DNA of 64,000 nucleotides from Membranipora membranacea (lineage: Eukaryota; Bryozoa; Gymnolaemata; Cheilostomatida; Membraniporidae). Every line of letters starts with the position of its first letter. Position 1 is the stretch's first letter. Under the pieces are notes generated by a model that saw nothing but the letters and a program-made list of their open reading frames with translations, did not search any database and was not told the origin of the DNA. A program made the translations under genes and the position numbers. Positions 61,660 through 64,000 of the stretch are shown piece by piece. The DNA lies in NCBI GenBank assembly GCA_914767715.1, contig OU612070.1:13657501-13721500 (forward strand), written 5' to 3'.

Positions 61660-64000
61660 AATAGATTTGCTTCTAACTAACCTCATAAGGAGGAGCAACT
61701 CCTGCTCATCTCGAATCTGCAGACCGTTTGGCTCTGCGGCTTTTCGTTCTCCGTCAGCGTCCGTTTTAATTAGGGCCACTTTTGCTATAAAAAAACATGC
61801 CAAACGGCAGCATCGAAAAATTAAATCTCTGTTGGATTCTTATCAAACTCCGACCAGTTCAAGCTCTTATTGCCCTCATTCAACACGCCGAATATTGGAA
61901 TCCTCGGATTAACAGGGGGGTCACATTGCTGACTTGAAAATCCAAAAATTATACCAAGGGAGGGTATCATGCTTTTTTTTCGGCCAGATCAAAAAATAGA
62001 TTTGCTTCTAACCAACCTCATAAGGAGGAGCAACTCCTGCTCATCTCGAATCTGCAGACCGTTTGGCTCTGCGGCTTTTCAATCTCCGTCAGCGTCCGTT
62101 TTAATTAGGGCCACTTTTGCTATAAAAAAACATGCCAAACGGCAGCATCGAAAAATTAAATCACTGTTGGATTCTTATCAAACTCCGACCAGTTCAAGCT
62201 CCTATTGCCCTCATTCAACATGCCGAATATTGGAATCCTCGGATTAACAGGGGGGTCACAACGCTGACTTGAAAATCCAAAAATTATACCAAGGGAGAGT
62301 ATCATCCTTTTTTTTGGCCAGATCAAAAAATAGATTTGCTTCTAACTAACCTCATAAGGAGGAGCAACTCCTGCTCATCCCGAATCTGCAGACCGTTTGG
62401 CTCTGCGGCTTTTCGTTCTCCGTCAGCGTCCGTTTTAATTAGGGCCACTTTTGCTATAAAAAAACATGCCAAACGGCAGCATCGAAAAATTAAATCTCTG
62501 TTGGATTCTTATCAAACTCCGACCAGTTCAAGCTCTTATTGCCCTCATTCAACACGCCGAATATTGGAATCCTCGGATTAACAGGGGGGTCACAACGCTG
62601 ACTTGAAAATCCAAACATTATACCAAGGGAGGGTATCATGCTTTTTTTTCGGCCAGATCAAAAAATAGATTTGCTTCTAACTAACCTCATAAGGAGGAGC
62701 AACTCCTGCTCATCCCGAATCTGCAGACCGTTTGGCTCTGCGGCTTTTCGTTCTCCGTCAGCGTCCGTTTTAATTAGGGCCACTTTTGCTATAAAAAAAC
62801 ATGCCAAACGGCAGCATCGAAAATTAAATCTCTGTTGGATTCTTATCAAACTCCGACCAGTTCAAGCTCTTATTGCCCTCATTCAACACGCCGAATATTG
62901 GAATCCTCGGATTAACAGGGGGGTCACAACGCTGACTTGAAAATCCAAAAATTATACCAAGGGAGGGTATCATGCTTTTTTTTCGGCCAGATCAAAAAAT
63001 AGATTTGCTTCTAACTAACCTCATAAGGAGGAGCAACTCCTGCTCATCCCGAATCTGCAGACCGTTTGGCTCTGCGGCTTTTCGTTCTCCGTCAGCGTCC
63101 GTTTTAATTAGGGCCACTTTTGCTATAAAAAAACATGCCAAACGGCAGCATCGAAAAATTAAATCTCTGTTGGATTCTTATCAAACTCCGACCAGTTCAA
63201 GCTCTTATTGCCCTCATTCAACACGCCGAATATTGGAATCCTCGGATTAACAGGGGGGTCACATTGCTGACTTGAAAATCCAAAAATTATACCAAGGGAG
63301 GGTATCATGCTTTTTTTTCGGCCAGATCAAAAAATAGATTTGCTTCTAACCAACCTCATAAGGAGGAGCAACTCCTGCTCATCTCGAATCTGCAGACCGT
63401 TTGGCTCTGCGGCTTTTCGTTCTCCGTCAGCGTCCGTTTTAATTAGGGCCACTTTTGCTATAAAAAAACATGCCAAACGGCAGCATCGAAAAATTAAATC
63501 ACTGTTGGATTCTTATCAAACTCCGACCAGTTCAAGCTCCTATTGCCCTCATTCAACACGCCGAATATTGGAATCCTCGGATTAACAGGGGGGTCACAAC
63601 GCTGACTTGAAAATCCAAAAATTATACCAAGGGAGGGTATCATCCTTTTTTTTGGCCAGATCAAAAAATAGATTTGCTTCTAACTAACCTCATAAGGAGG
63701 AGCAACTCCTGCTCATCACGAATCTGCAGACCGTTTGGCTCTGCGGCTTTTCGTTCTCCGTCAGCGTCCGTTTTAATTAGGGCCACTTTTGCTATAAAAA
63801 AACATGCCAAACGGCAGCATCGAAAAATTAAATCTCTGTTGGATTCTTATCAAACTCCGACCAATTCAAGCTCTTATTGCCCTCATTCAACACGCCGAAT
63901 ATTGGAATCCTCGGATTAACAGGGGGGTCACAACGCTGACTTGAAAATCCAAAAATTATACCAAGGGAGGGTATCATGCTTTTTTTTCGGCCAGATCAAA
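61660..64000 (+). repeat. 12-monomer higher-order unit, copy 2, cut by window edge
   Basis: The first 2341 bp of a second copy repeat all markers of 57644–59984 at an offset of 4016, and I found no differences by eye. The unit continues past the window. Confidence 0.92.
63976..64000 (+). repeat. Truncated monomer at right edge
   Basis: The last 25 bases are the start of a further monomer (ATG, T8 tract, CGGCCAGATC), so the array continues to the right. Confidence 0.97.

Larger units (their letters stand above)
1..64000 (+). repeat. 335-bp satellite DNA array, 191 full monomers
   Basis: The same ~335-bp sequence recurs head to tail across the window with no break in register and no change of orientation. 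Phased on the recurring ATG (14, 349, 684, 1019 ... 63976), 191 complete monomers lie between 14 and 63975. Most are exactly 335 bp, about thirty are 334, and single examples are 333, 336 or 337; the deviations sum to -23, which matches 191 x 335 minus 63962. Neighbouring monomers usually differ at only a few positions. G+C of the first complete monomer is about 43% by hand count. The period is close to two nucleosome repeats, as in many eukaryotic satellites. No gene, transposon or spacer interrupts it. I infer heterochromatin (centromeric, pericentromeric or subtelomeric) of a eukaryote; the family and host are not recognised. Confidence 0.98.

Noticed and set aside
14-63919. About 180 separate protein-coding genes of 81–100 codons, one per monomer
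   Set aside because: They are the same frame recurring in a tandem repeat, broken in many copies by shared stops, frameshifts and start loss, with no recognisable domain. Listing each as a CDS would mislead.
14-64000. CRISPR array
   Set aside because: Repeats are ~335 bp with no short repeat/unique spacer alternation; the entire unit is repeated.
1-64000. Ribosomal intergenic spacer, 5S array or telomeric repeat
   Set aside because: No rRNA-like segment, no short telomere-type motif and no recognisable 5S internal control region are present in the monomer.
1-64000. Transposon-derived tandem array (Helitron, MITE or LTR internal repeats)
   Set aside because: No terminal inverted repeat, long terminal repeat, target-site duplication or transposase/reverse-transcriptase fragment was seen; both edges remain inside the array.

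Overview
The whole 64 kb window is one uninterrupted, head-to-tail tandem array of a ~335-bp satellite DNA monomer. Phased on a recurring ATG, it holds 191 complete monomers (14–63975), a 13-base tail of an earlier monomer at the left edge and 25 bases of a further one at the right edge. Every monomer lies in the same orientation. Lengths run only from 333 to 337 bp, and the summed single-base indels (net -23) account exactly for the array length. I found no transposon, unrelated spacer, RNA gene, telomeric repeat or conventional protein gene, and both edges fall inside the array, so the true array is longer.

Such an array (about 43% G+C by hand count of one monomer, period close to two nucleosome repeats, clear higher-order repeats, no inserted genes) is what pericentromeric, centromeric or subtelomeric heterochromatin of a eukaryote looks like in a long-read assembly. 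I do not recognise the monomer family and cannot name the taxon or chromosome location from sequence alone.

Layout. 14–1331 lead-in monomers; 1332–5350 and 5351–9369 two nearly identical 12-monomer units (4019 bp, one difference seen by eye); 9370–13746 mixed monomers; 13747–16426, an eight-monomer segment that reappears 9715 bp downstream at 23462–26141; 17432–20110 two four-monomer units within a strictly alternating A/B dimeric zone reaching 21787; 26477–28486 two three-monomer units; 28487–38346, a zone in which a start-loss/one-base-deletion monomer subtype recurs, containing two five-monomer units (35001–38346); 38347–41951 transitional; 41952–54013 two 18-monomer units (6031 bp) with older 11/12-monomer repeats nested inside; 54014–64000 a region with a recurring three-monomer cassette, a duplicated dimer (56613–57952) and a 12-monomer, 4016-bp unit whose second copy runs off the right edge.

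Almost every monomer carries a 92-codon open frame beginning at the ATG, preceded by a purine-rich stretch. It is broken in at least about 45 of 191 copies by stops, frameshifts or loss of the ATG, and whole subfamilies share the breaks. I read it as a passenger of the repeat, not a gene. Each monomer also contains several dyad symmetries, the largest a 9-bp perfect inverted repeat with 66 nt between arms. The notable biology is the record of recent unequal exchange and segmental amplification, read from shared variants.
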